NCBI GenBank assembly: GCA_958299035.1 | Contig: CATQJL010000001.1 | Coordinates: 4,092,399 to 4,156,398, forward strand | Origin: Cylicocyclus nassatus | Lineage: Eukaryota > Nematoda > Chromadorea > Rhabditida > Strongylidae | DNA length: 64,000 bases | Direction: 5' to 3' | Part shown: positions 12,521 to 26,595 of the stretch, in pieces | Layout of the letters: every line of letters starts with the position of its first letter | How positions within the stretch are numbered: the stretch's first letter is position 1 | Notes under the pieces: model-generated | The model's input: only the letters and a program-made list of their open reading frames with translations | Databases searched by the model: none | What the model was told of the DNA's origin: nothing | Program-made: the position numbers and the translations under genes

Positions 12521-14651
12521 CTCGACTTCATATTCAGAATCAGGGACATGAGAAGGCCCTGAAACACAAAAACGGGGAAGTCGAAAATCTGGGTGAAGGG
12601 TGCCTTCATGTGATTTCTGTGGTTTCCCATGCAGAATTTGTAGCATGGACCAAAAATCTAGATCTTGATTTATGGCCTGAAAAAGGATTCTTTTTCACTC
12701 CCAGAAGTAACATTAGATTACCCACAAAATTTGATTTACGATCAAAAGTCAATTGAAAGAATATGAAGTACCCTTAAACCACCAACACCGCAAATAAAAT
12801 TTTCAAGTTAGGGGAAGGGGGGCCAGAGATGCACAGTAGCTAGCGTCAGCCACGCTCCTTGAAAGATTTTTGAGGCGCTTTGCAAATCTCTGGCCTATAG
12901 CCGCAGATTTTTAGAAGAAGAAGGGTGGTTGAAACAGAAAATCATTTTACGAAGCTAAATTGAATTTCTGAAAAAATTAACGATTTTTTAACTATCTACA
13001 AATCGAGACAAGTCGCCCCCATCACTGCTTTACATGGGTCAGGTTATATACGTACGTAAGAGTAATGATACTGTGCTTTTACAGCTCAAAAAACTAGGTA
13101 ACAGTCTTCTCTAGATGACGTGATTGACTTACTGATATGGTACCAGATAACTTACTGATATGGCATCAGATAATCAGGTGCGAATATTTAACTTCGTAAC
13201 CTATCTATCATAAAACTATATTGAAGTTGGTACCCAAAAAGCATTAGGAATCGAAAGGTTATCGAGTGATCACAGTAGCAGTCAGAAAATTCTTGAGCAC
13301 TCAGAAGGTAGAAGAATGCTTCTTCAGAGATTGCAGGTTCTTTTCGACAAAGTATTTACATAATAGATTTCTATAGACCAAGCTATGACACATTTGAGAG
13401 CGCTTTCAAAGCCAAGAGGACATTCCAACACGAAAGCTGATCTGCATAGTTTCGCAGATGTCTTCAATAAGTGTGTTTATGCAATGTGAACGCAAAAGCC
13501 ACGAATAGTACGATCTAACGCTGGTCCAGATGGTTTGAATGTGGAATCATCGGAGGACAACATTTTTCATGTCCGAGCGACGAAGGGGACACTAACAAAT
13601 CAGGCGCCCATCGGCGATATGCGTCAGTCTGTGTAAGGTCGCCCGGAGGTGGGGGGGGGGGGAGGCTGCTAGAAAGCTGCCACATTAGTTCAGTTGATAA
13701 ACGAGGATCTGTGAGCCCTTTGACGGCGAAAAAGAGTGTGGTGGTGATTTGAAACCAATCATCTGGACTTCCCGCTGTGTTCGCGCCATCGTGAAACACC
13801 GGTTAAACCATTCAAGGGCTGGATGAATTGTCGCCTGTCAGCATCGAGGGTTCTACGACCTAGTTGTCGATTCTTTGACGCCTTCTGCGGTATTTTGACC
13901 CCAAATAAGAATTTCATAGAAATTCCTTCAGACATTCTGAAGTCCTTCGTAATTGATATGTAAGCCTGCAGACTAAGCGCGGCAATCGACGACATCTTTT
14001 TCAGAATCCTCTCTGCAGAAATTTTCTATGTAACAAACTTTGGAAATGTGTGCTACTGAATAAACACATATCCATTCAAATCAAAGGAATACATATTCAA
14101 TCAACCCTGACAATATCGAGGAGAAAACAATGAGAGCAGATTTCAATCTCACAAGTCGTCAAGTAGCGCGCATGATGTGCAATACGCACATTGAGTTACA
14201 AATGACTCAACGCTATGTGAGAGGAAACGCATAAAGTTGCAGATGCGCTATGAGTACACGCTGCTGCGCGAGTCACATTTGCGCGCAACAGCCACCATAT
14301 TACAACCTATACACTAATCAGCCACATATCAATCTTCCACCGACATCGAACGGACCATTCATTGCAAAGCGAACATTCGAGAACAGAACGAACACGAAAC
14401 AGCAATATTGGGTGGTAGAAAGTGCGAGCGAAGCATTTGGGACTCAGAAATCACCTTTCCAACAGGCAGGTGGTTGCAACAAAACATAAACAAGTTCATG
14501 AAATTATTTTCTAGAGGAAAATATCACAGGCACGAATTAAAAACATTATTATTAGAACACGATAGAAGCAAGACATATCAGATATTGTGCACAACCGTTT
14601 CTCACTAAATGGAGGGTTTTCCAGCTAAAGCACCGGGCAATGGCAGTATCA
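12521..14651. other. No supportable gene; one tandem duplication
   Basis: A 22-bp unit (acttactgatatggtaccag and similar) is tandemly duplicated at 13128-13175. Minus-strand open frames at 13515-13995 contain proline-rich and RWREH-type text that looks like repeat-derived sequence rather than a host gene. Confidence 0.4.
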
Positions 14652-17061
14652 TTATCCAAGCCCGTGATCTTCAAATAAACCTTGCGGGGTTTCCTCCTAA
14701 AAACAAGTTTATCAACAGGCATATCACCAGAATGTTTCGAACCACTCGGAGATGAAAAATGTACGTCCAATACTTTGAATTGCGCAGCAGTGGTGTATAG
14801 ATGTGTTGACACGTTTTTTTAAATCAATTTATAAGTTCATCAATTTTAATTTTTAATTTTAATCTAAATAATTTTCACCTAGTGGTAACTAGGTTGCTCA
14901 TGAGTTTTGCCCCAAAAATTGTGCAGATCCCTTACTTTGATTATGATTCTCGATCTTTTTCAATCCGCATTTGAGTTTGCGCATTTAAGTATGAAGACTT
15001 GAAGTCTCACTACATTTAACAAGAAATGAGACATACGAATCGCACATTCTTTAATTTCATCAAAAATTATGTCTCTTCGAAAGCTCGTGCTGTTTCCATC
15101 AATCAAATAACGTGAGACAGAGAGAGGCAAATGCTCTGAGATTTCTCAAAGCTTTTCTTCCTATTCCAATAAATGTTCGTCTAGTTTTCTTTTGTAATTA
15201 TGATTGCGGTGTCGTTTAGTATTTCCCAACTTGACTTTCGAATTCAATTTGAGTAGAAGGAACAAATATTTTGCAACACGCAGCTTTTACTTTCCTTCAT
15301 CTGACTTTCTAAGTAAGATCCCACTGCATAGAACGAAAATGGAATGATATGGTACCTCAATAAGTTTTAAAAGAAAAAGCCTGCTGGAGAAAAGCGAAAG
15401 GATGGTTTGTACCGGAAAATGTTTGCTATATCTTTGCGTTACCAGAATTCCTTTAAAAGTAATGCACGAAAATTTCGAAGAATAAGTTGAAAAGGATTGA
15501 CTCGAAATCCGACAATTATCTGGATGAGCGCAGAAGAAATCAACAAGAAAAGTATAGATACAATTGACTGTGTCTAGGCCTGAGATCACAAATGTAATTA
15601 CGGACAAGATTTACTACAGAGTGTCAGTGATATATGTTAGTGATATAGGCGTGGATATCCGCTGTGTGAAGAGGCTCGAAGCAAAAAGCTTTGATCAAAA
15701 CATTAACCATATTGGTTAAAACAGCAAGAAGCGCAATACTTGCACAAGGCAAAGAGGGACGAGATGCAAGATTGACAATTTCTATGAGACTCATCATGCG
15801 AGATGTTCTGTCAAGTGATTTTGAAATGAGCATACCTCTTGGATGAGATCCTGGGCTGCTATGGCTTTCAACACTTGCTTTTTGCTCGTTTCTTGAATCT
15901 CACCGGCTAAGAGAAACTCGTCAAGTATGAAGTAGGCTTTTTCAAAATTGAAAATGATATCAAGTTCACAAACCTGCAATAAAACGAGGAATCGAGTAAA
16001 AAGCATGCCAAGATTTTCAAGGATTGCAAATAACTAACACTGCCAAAGTATTTGTCCAAAAGCTCCACATATCGATGGATGACCTCAAGACAAATGAGTT
16101 CATTGTCGGTTTGTTCAATTGCGCAGCAGAAGTACAAGGATGCATATCTGCGTTTATGTTATCAATAGCAGAAATAACATTTAAATTAATGGAAAACCTT
16201 ACCTCTTGTAAACAATCTTGAGATCCTTGTATTCTAAGAAAGCACACATCTTTGGTTTTCGTGCAAGAATTTGCGTAATAAGCTCACGACAGATCTTCTT
16301 CTTCATCTGGAACACAAACATTTCCAAGATGCGTGTACCTGGTTCGAAAGCTCAGATTACCACTTGCATAGGAATTTTTGAACGACCAAAATGTACCTTC
16401 CACTACGTAGCAGATTACAAGTTTACAGTATAAGCTGACCTACTCGAGTTGAAGCCAATCAAGCAGCTGTGCGTCGCCGTTATTACTCAGCAAGCCAAAC
16501 ATCATAAAGGACAAACGTCGCATTTACAACTACTCCAAAGAGACTAGACTTGAGCAACACATCCACTCAGATTTTCCGTACATATACTTACAAAGCCGAA
16601 GAAGAGACAGTTTCTCTTTCAAATCAACTAGAATGAGGTATGATTCTCGGTATAATTGAGAGCGCTTCGCGCACGTTGTCAAAAAAACTCAAATTTTTGA
16701 TCTCGTTAAAAACTAAACGTAAGTTTAACACAGATATTAATGCTGATGCTACACAGATTCTAATCACATGTGTCCAAATCGCTATCGAGTCCCCTAGTCC
16801 GAGGCTGGATGCAAGCTCTTTCGCAGGAAATACTGTCCTATTCCATTAAATAGTAGAAAGATTAGGTTAGCAACAAGAACAGCACATAACCGCGTTCCAT
16901 TACTTTATCCTAACAATACTGAAGAAGAATGAAAAAAGTAAGCGTGTCAAAACGAGATGCACAAGAAGTGCTTCAAAAACCACCTTGTCTTGATAAGCCG
17001 TGTACCACTTTTGGAGACGAAGCTTCCCTTGACGGCTGAACAGCAGCATAAATTGCATCAT
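14652..17061 (-). CDS. aps-1: AP-1 clathrin adaptor complex sigma subunit
   Basis: Small subunit of the AP-1 adaptor, which sorts cargo at the trans-Golgi network and endosomes. Five exons on the minus strand: 17061-16984, 16306-16203, 16147-16039, 15973-15836 and 14696-14652, all with GT-AG borders and compatible phases. They give 157 residues, the length I recall for the C. elegans protein. Diagnostic stretches are [20 protein letters not shown] at the start, [20 protein letters not shown], then [46 protein letters not shown] and the tail [14 protein letters not shown]. The start follows an acceptor-like cttttcag 5 bases upstream, suggesting trans-splicing. The last intron is 1,139 bases. 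Reading through the fourth exon donor would give a different short tail, which I take as intron. The neighbour rpt-2 is head-to-head 896 bases away. Confidence 0.96.
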
Positions 17062-17192
17062 ATTGCCTGAAAAGTTAGCATAGTGAGACTTTCATAAGCC
17101 ATTCGACTCTCTTGAGAAAAATTCGCGGGTTACTAGGCTGTTCGCTCGGTTAAAATAAGAAAATAGCTGCATGAAACCTCGCGAACTACAAT

Positions 17193-17369
17193 TATGGTGC
17201 ATCCCCCAGAAATGTTACCATATGAACCATCAACGTGGCTGTCTCTCGATCATTTTAACATGTCACCTTCGAATAGAGCCTTAAATTCGCTGGAGTTGAC
17301 GTGTTAAAGCGATCGAAAGGCAGCGATATTGATGGTTCATTTATGAACAATTTTGGGGGATGCACGATA
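17193..17369. mobile_element. MITE, family also at 45572 (copy 1)
   Basis: Inverted ends TATGGTGCATCCCCCAGAAA and, at the right, the reverse complement of TATCGTGCATCCCCCAAAAT, bounded by TA on both sides. The interior is partly palindromic around AACGTGGCTGTCTCTCGAT. About 177 bp, non-coding. It sits in the aps-1/rpt-2 intergenic region. Confidence 0.75.
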
Positions 17370-17957
17370 TTTTGTGTAGAGAGAGGAAAACAAACAAACA
17401 ACAGACACAAACATTAACAGTTCCACATGCTTACCGATGGCTCTGGCAAAATGGTGCTTTGAGCAGAGGGCGAAAGGCAGGCGTAGCGTGCTGCGCCGGA
17501 GTTGGAGCACTTCTGCTTAATGCAGAAAAACATTTCAGAATTTCCTTAGTACACAATGAAATAATGCTCTACTGAATGACAGTATAGTAAACTCCTCTCA
17601 ACATGCTTACAAACACACTGTCCTGTGGTGCTAGCTATGTTTCGGCAACGGTTTTGCTTATTTTCATTGCTGTGCTCCAGTGTAAATGCAGCGCTGCAAA
17701 ACAAAGCGACGCGGCGGCCGCCTCCGAGTTGGTTGTGTTCAATTACATTTATCATCATCGTTGAAATTCTATGCAATTACTCCGCTTTTCAGGCTCTTTT
17801 TACGTTAAAATAATGAAGCTGACATCACAATAAAATACCTTTTTATCTTGAGATCAGTCCCTGGGTTGTACTAAACTAAACTATCAGCCTAGAAGTTTCT
17901 TACCGATGTTCAAGGAAAACCTAATAAAATCTACTATTTCAACTTTCAGCCTTCAAA
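17370..17957. promoter_or_regulatory. Shared upstream region of aps-1 and rpt-2
   Basis: The two genes diverge from this interval. Minus-strand donor-like GTAAGC sites near 17412 and 17606 could belong to upstream non-coding exons of aps-1. A trans-splice-like acceptor (aactttcag) ends at 17949, nine bases before the rpt-2 start. No defined promoter motif is seen. Confidence 0.4.
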
Positions 17958-20036
<2,079 letters not shown>

Positions 20037-20192
20037 TGACAGCCGGGTTGTCATAATTACTATCTATCGCGTGATTTTTCATATTTTTTCTAAATATACA
20101 AGTAGTTTGGTATTCACGTGTTCCACTGTAATAATTGATCTTTAACTTCGATTGCAACTGCTTTGGGGCTTGATACCAGTTCCACAATGTTG

Positions 20193-20198
20193 AATAAA
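20193..20198 (+). terminator. rpt-2 poly(A) signal
   Basis: AATAAA 157 bases after the rpt-2 stop codon. Confidence 0.75.
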
Positions 20199-21110
20199 GC
20201 ACTTGATGTTGAAGTGTATAAGCCCTGATTGGAATATAAATCCACTAACATATCTACCTTGCACATTGTGTTGCTACAACTTTGTAAGAAAGAAAGTCTC
20301 GTTAGGTTCGTCTCAGACTGTAGGGAGAAACCAAAGTTCGAAGTGTAAATTCAATTTGGATAACTATAGGCATTTTGTTTCTGAATTTGTTTTTTTCCAA
20401 AGCACTCTCTGTGAGGAGCGAGGCTTAGTAACGGCTTAGATTCAAAGATGAAGCATGCATGTCCGTTTCGTCTGCTAGTAATTCACTTGTTAATGATCTG
20501 CCGCATCATCTAGGTCATACGATTGTTGCCATTGTATTCAGTCTTTGACGCTATATGAAGTTCCTGAAAAACAGGCAGAATGAGGCCGTTCTGAAATTAC
20601 GCAAAATTTGACTTTGTTCTGAAATCTGAACTGTATTTAAGAAGGTTTCAACAGAGGAGTGCGGGGATATTTCGTGATGGCTACGTCATAGTCAACGGTA
20701 AATCCAATCCGAAATGGTTACAAAAGCTAACAAAAGCTAGGGTCTGTTTTTGAAACTCTGCCAATTTCCAGCGACGTCCCATAAGTGTATAGCTTTATCG
20801 ATTATGGTGTGTCTTGAATTCCGCAAGAACAGTAACCAAGACTGCAACCATTTTTGGGATTGTTTATTTTGGGAAGAAGGAATTTCTGTCCTGCATCAGT
20901 AGTTTTTGCTTTTTTGCGGTTATGATCATGCCTTCCTCGATTGTTGTCAGATCTGTACGCTGTTAAAAGGCTTCAGCAGTTAGGAGATTTTTGTTCTTCA
21001 TTCTTTACACCCATTGTTAGTGATTGCGAAATATCGGACGTCCCCCTCAGAGTTAGTGATTCTTCTGTATCGTGTCCTTTATCTCATAACTGCACTAGTG
21101 CCTAATCCCC
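20199..21110. other. Intergenic, nothing recognised
   Basis: AT-rich spacer between rpt-2 and the NO66 locus. At roughly 0.9 kb it is longer than the usual C. elegans operon spacing. Confidence 0.5.
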
Positions 21111-21142
21111 CCTTTCTGATTTAGGGTTCGTAATAGATTAGT

Positions 21143-21270
21143 ATGGTACGAAGAAGCAAGAATACGTCAAATACATCTCCAGTGATTGTGGAGGTAGATA
21201 GTGTGCAGGGACAAAATGGTGCCGATCCCTGGACAGCCATTGAGAATGGCGAAGCCGTGACAGCAAGTCG
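21143..21270 (+). CDS. Candidate first exon, possibly of the NO66 gene
   Basis: A strong pyrimidine-rich acceptor (cctttctgatttag, ending at 21124) precedes an ATG and a 42-codon frame starting MVRRSKNTSNTSPVIVEVDS, rich in Ser, Thr and Asn and basic at the start. It ends at a GTATCT donor in phase 2. That phase does not join directly to the first secure NO66 exon (22301, phase 0), so another exon is needed or this exon belongs elsewhere. A second candidate exon at 22154-22212 (EVFYKKPIPEEPRVKHYEK) joins 22301 in frame but has no settled partner upstream. Confidence 0.4.
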
Positions 21271-21307
21271 GTATCTTCAATCTTAACTATGTCCATTCAT
21301 TTTGCTT

Positions 21308-21745
21308 TTATCTCCAAACCTTAAATACCACTTCAAATTGCTGAATATGCGATTTGGTAGCATTTCTTCGTATGCTATCAATAGAATTGACATCACCTGC
21401 GCTGACATAGACCTCGGCGTCATACGCAAGCATTTCAACTGTAAATAAATTATACTGGCGACTTTTCACTTGCGCGTGGTTGCAGAACCCTAACTTAAAA
21501 ACTACTGCCAGTGTCACTTATACCTGTTCAAGGTTTGGGGTATACACAGTGCGCCGTTCACAACTCACCTTAAATTCATCTTTGTTTCTTTCATTTCGCC
21601 GAGTATCGCAATAGTTTACCAATTCATTGTTTGTGAAAACGCTACCTACCGTAATTATTTTTGGAAATTCACTCACAGTAGTACCCGGTAGGCAACCACT
21701 ACTTGGAACAGTTCCCAAGGATTCACCTGGATATCTACTGTCCAC
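21308..21745 (-). other. Antisense open frames with splice-like borders
   Basis: On the minus strand, inside the presumed first intron of the NO66 gene, are two coding-like stretches. One (21745-21518) includes IITVGSVFTNNELVNYCDT and ends at a good GTGAGT donor after EFK. The next (from 21439) follows a tttacag acceptor and reads EMLAYDAEVYVSAGDVNS. Phases do not join cleanly in the longer frame. This may be a small nested gene or decayed coding sequence; I do not recognise it. Confidence 0.3.
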
Positions 21746-22300
21746 TTACCTATGGTAACTGTAACCTTGCCATATCCATGCATGTAATCGCCATTTTTGT
21801 AAGCAACCTTCTCCTACTCCACATTTTGGACATACAGTCCCTGTCAACGATTTGCTCCCTTTCCAATCAGCTCAAGCGCTACACTACAGCCTGTGCCGCG
21901 TGCGCGGGCACGCCGTTTGTGCTCATTTAGCCCCATCAATCAAGGAACGCTGAGCATTGCTCGCGCGCTGTGGATGCGCGGTTGCTACGGAAAAAGGAGC
22001 ACGTAGTTGACACTGACTGTACGTACGGCCTTGGTCTTTTTTGGTCAAATTGTTGAAAAGCTCTGAAACATGCGCGGTCAAACCCTTGGTATAGTGTTGA
22101 GGACCATCAAGCACGGAAGTAATGGTTACGCTTTTTTTTCCAGGAGAGGTATTCTACAAGAAACCGATTCCCGAAGAGCCACGAGTGAAACATTACGAGA
22201 AGGTATCCAAATACCAAATTTTAACTATGCTCTTGCCTATGATCTGTCAAGATTGAAAAATTCTATTTTTCGGTCGATATAGTATACCATTGTGTTCCAG

Positions 22301-25300
22301 TTTAAAAACAAGAAGCAGCGCTTGAGTGATGGTTCAGCAGCTGAACGGGTAGAAATTCTCAAGTGTAATCAGAAAGGAGTTAAGAGAAGATTATCTAATG
22401 CCAATGGAACCCCGACTGAATCTCCTGCAAAGAAGGTTCCTCTCAAAAAAGTGAAACTGAGTAAGTTTTTTTAGAACTTGCGCAATGAGTTCAGTATCTT
22501 GATTTAGATAATTCTGATGGCGATGTCAACGTTTTTGCTGATATGATCAAGAAGAAGAATAGTAATGGTATCAAAGCTAGGAACGGGGTAATAAAAATGC
22601 GTTAAATGCGTTCACCTGTGATACTATTTTTTCTTTGTAGAAAAAGAGGTCTCTTGATGCTGAGGGCGATGTAGAAAATGGTAAGTCATTAACATATTCT
22701 GTTTTTTCTCTCTACCACTGCGGCGCTGTAATTGATTATTCTCAGCTTTTGATAACCGTGTTAGGCATCAGAACTCATGTTTGACTCCCCATTTAGATGA
22801 AAATGAAAATCTTGATGGATTGGAGAGCGATGATACTTACAGTAAGCTTTTTGTTCTTGCGAGAATAACATTGCACGAATCAATGTTGTCATTCCCACGC
22901 TTGATAGATCTAGAATGAGTCATGTCGGATTAGAGTTTGGAACCTATAATTAGGCATAGAGCATGATCGCCAGTTGTTTTCAGTACTATCTATAACCGCA
23001 CCGCATGAAGCAATGTCGCTTTGCTGCCTGAGATGTCGCTTCATTGTTTACGTGAAGGTCACTGTACATGTCTTTCATATCAGATTCTGATGAAGATGAG
23101 GATTTCGATGAAGAACTCGAAGACGAGGAGGACGACGTGGATGACGAAGAAGATGAAGATGAAGAAGTGACTGATGAAGATGAAGACGATGAACTGATTG
23201 ATGAAGTTGTTGAAGACGATAAAGAAGAGGGGATTGATGAGGTTGGACACCGAGATGATATGGTCAAAGTTGGTTCATATTTTGGCTTTTGCTTACTTAG
23301 TCATTGCTGATACTCCTTACAGCCAAAGCGAAAGAAGGTCGTTAATGGTGAGATTGTCGAAACCGACTCTGAACCGGAAGGAGAAGAAGATGTGGTTAGT
23401 GTTTCATAACTGTTCTCTTTGCATGCAATCTATATCTTCGGTCACCTGTTTCTTTTCAAAGGAGTATGTATCTGACGAAGATGATGAAGACGAGGAGGAC
23501 TTTAGCTCTGATGTCGACGATGAGGACTCTGAGGAGGAAGCATATTTAGGCGAAGATAGGGAAGCAACAGTTCTTCAGGTACATGTCGTGAGGGTCTCAT
23601 GTACTCGTAGCAACTACTTACATCTCTCTTGTTATTTTGTTCATCTGACGCTTGATATGTTTTGATGCAATATTCACTTTTAGTGGACTCATGGAGATGC
23701 CATTACGATGCTCCCAGATTTTGACAACTTCCCATTTGCCGACAAGGATTCGTCAATCTCTGCCACTCGCGCTTTTGCATGGATGGTAGCACCTTGTGAT
23801 GTGCAGACGTTCTTCAAGTGAGCGCTTCTTTGGGTTCAAGTTTCCATCAAACATCAAACTAGTGATTCTTAGGGATTTTTATCAGTCAAACACACTCGTT
23901 GCAAAGCGGAACATGCCAAATTACTACTCCAATCTGTTCTCAGTTGAACGTTTGGTAGAGCTTTTGGAGAAGGTAAGAACTAAGCAGGCATTCATCAAAC
24001 TTTCGCCAACAAATCCGAATACAGAATCATCTGGAATACGGTATGAATATCAACATTGCCGAGTATAAAGACGGGGTTCGTACTACTTTGAATGGAACTG
24101 GCCGTGTCTACTCTAGCCATCTCAAAGAGCATGTCGCTGTAAGATGTTTTTTTTTTGAATGGTATGTTTTTTTCTTCAGTAACATTTTTAGGCTGGTCGT
24201 TCTGTACAATTTGTAAACCCTGCCACTTTTGATGACCGTGTATGGTATTTCAGCGAGATCCTGCAAGAGATGTTTGGCTGTTTCGTTGGCGCAAATACGT
24301 ATGATGCTTTTTGCTTTTATCATTCAAGAATATCTAATTATAAGAGATCAGATATCTAACCCCGGCTGGCACAGCTGGCTTTGCTCCTCATTGGGATGAA
24401 ATTGATGCATTCTTGCTGCAGCTTGAAGGAAAGAAATACTGGAAGGTTTATGCGCCAGACTCATGTGACGATGAGTTGCCTCTAGAGCCAAGCGGTGAGA
24501 AGTATTTGAACTGCTCTCTTAGGTGCCAGAGATGTTTTAGGTCGTTCAGAAAATTTCAACGATAATGATATGAAGGGTCGCAAGCCTTGTTTTGAGGGTT
24601 GGGTTGAGGCTGGTGATCTTTTGTACATCCCACGTGGATTTATTCACCAGGTAGGGTTAGTTGTCGACTTTTGGTTGCAAGCTATTATTGTTATCAGGGT
24701 TCCACTGGAGAAGATGCTCACTCGTTCCATCTGACGATTTCCAGTGGAAGGCTTTGGTCATTCGCTAATCTTATGGAAAAAATGGTACTGTGTGCTGTTC
24801 GTGGTAGTTCTCAATGAGTTGTTTCTCTTTGAGGTCCCTGAAGCAGTGAAAAGTTTGACTGCTAATAGATGGAAAATACGAAAGACACTTCCTGTTGGAA
24901 TGTTGGACATGGGTGGAGTGGCCGATATTGATTACCGCATGGAGGAACATTTTCATGAAAAGTGAGTCCCTTTGCATTGCAGCTTGCACAGGATACGTCA
25001 CAGTAAGGAAGCTTCTGTTTTTTGATGTGCGGAGTCAAAGCGATGTATTGAGCACTTTTCTTTTAGATGGAAGAAGGTGCTTGATCGTCATATGACTGTG
25101 CTTCGAAATTCGCTGAGGGAAGTTTGTGATGGGGGTATCGATCTAATGGCTAGGGAATTTATGAGAACTGCTCTTCCTCCTAGGCTCACTGATGGTGAGT
25201 TCCCATTGTATTATTGCAGGGATCTGCTCTTCAATTTTTAGAAGAGAAAGCGCTTAGCGCAGTAGGGGCACGCACGGACATTCTCAGTGGTGAGGTGATG

Positions 25301-25750
25301 GAGTTCCGTCCCAGCACAAGAGTCAAACTCATTCGACGACATGCTCAAAGGTGCGGTTTTTTGATGCTTAGTCAGACCTAGGAATTTCTTCAGAATTGTT
25401 TTCAGACTCATTTTCGAGAGCGAAGATAATTGCTACATAGTGCATCGCATGGCTAATTCTCGCATATATGAAGGTCTACCAGAACAAAATTTTGAGCTGC
25501 CAGTTGAGGTGGGACGTCGGTCGTTCACATTATTGTCTTCAAAAGATCTTTTCAGTATGTGAGTGGATATAATGCGCTTTGCGACAGTTATCCTGAGTGG
25601 ATGTCATTATCCGAGATGCCTGAAAACATGAATGGTGTAGAAGTGCAAGCGCTGTGCCACCTGCTTTATTACCATGGACTGATCATGGTTCAACAGCTCC
25701 CGGACAGAATAAAAATAAAGAAGAAGAAGTCGAAGAAAACGGCGAAGTAA
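22301..25750 (+). CDS. jmjc-1: NO66-type JmjC ribosomal oxygenase (RIOX1 family), N-terminus unresolved
   Basis: Fe(II)/2-oxoglutarate oxygenase of the NO66 family, nuclear/nucleolar; family members hydroxylate ribosomal protein L8 and have been reported as histone demethylases. Nineteen exons join in phase to 718 codons: 22301-22460, 22508-22587, 22641-22680, 22797-22841, 23084-23268, 23323-23394, 23462-23578, 23684-23817, 23873-23972, 24025-24138, 24192-24298, 24352-24494, 24541-24650, 24698-24784, 24834-24961, 25067-25194, 25242-25350, 25406-25508 and 25556-25750. The first exons encode a Lys/Ser-rich then strongly acidic region (23084-23578). The JmjC core shows PHWDEIDAF, giving the His-x-Asp iron ligands (398 and 400, counted from 22301), and LLYIPRGFIHQ, giving the distal His (468). 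A C-terminal winged-helix-like part ends in a Lys-rich tail. The true start lies upstream of 22301. Confidence 0.93.
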
Positions 25751-25850
25751 AACTTCGGGTGTCCATATTGTTCTCAGATTATGTTGTTGTTGTGCATTTT
25801 GTTACAAACTTGTTATTTTTTGTTTCCTTACTGCTTGTTAGAGTGGAGAT

Positions 25851-26595
25851 TAGATTTCTAATAAACCTTGTAAATGCGCGGATGGGAATATTAGCGAGTT
25901 TTGCAATGCTGATTTCAAGCTAGGGGGTAGAGGACATTACGTCGCTGAGAGGGGCGGTTCCGGACATTTATAATAAACCGCGTGCTTTCAACTTACTGCC
26001 TCATGCTATCTGTCCGTGGGTGGAGCCTAATCGCGACCCAATGTCATCTACCTGAGATCAGATCTCTAACTTTGTAAACGTGCGACGGGAGCATAGGTGC
26101 GATAGTGTGAGAATTTTCTCACCCCCTCTTCACCCCTGAGCCGGGACCAAGGTGACCTCATTCACCAAAAGCCGAGAAAAAAATCAACAGTGAGGTAAGG
26201 CTAAGCAAAGAAGATATTTGTACGTGAATTGTTTACGTACAGGAATGGAGGAGTCTGTTGAAAAAAGTGCTTGGTGACGGGTGTGAGCAGTGATTTCTGG
26301 ACATTTTGGAGTTTTTAACACAAAAAAAAATTCGTAACTTTTGTAGATGAACATAATTTACGGCGAGATGGTCACCGTTGGAACCGTATCGTCCTCCGCT
26401 TTCAGAAAGCATATAGCATATCTGATATCCGTTCGAGAAAGTGCGGTGAAGGGTGTGCTTAGTGATTTTTGGGAATTTTCGAGTTTTTAACGTAAAAAAA
26501 ATTCATAACTTTTGTAGATGAACATCTTGTACGCCGTGATGGTTACCATTGAAACCGTCTCGTCCTCCGCTTTCAGAAAATATATATTAGGTTTA
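25851..26595. repeat. Left half of an interrupted inverted-repeat block
   Basis: Two tandem, diverged copies of a roughly 170-bp unit (about 26250-26420 and 26421-26590) share acttttgtagatgaacat and cgtcctccgctttcagaaa. Inverted copies of the same unit occur at 27478-27960. Upstream, a short sequence with aatattagcg recurs near 28300, so several repeat ends meet here. Confidence 0.6.

Noticed and set aside
22986..23267. Minus-strand Ser-rich ORF
   Set aside because: It is the complement of the Asp/Glu codons of the NO66 acidic exon, a composition shadow.
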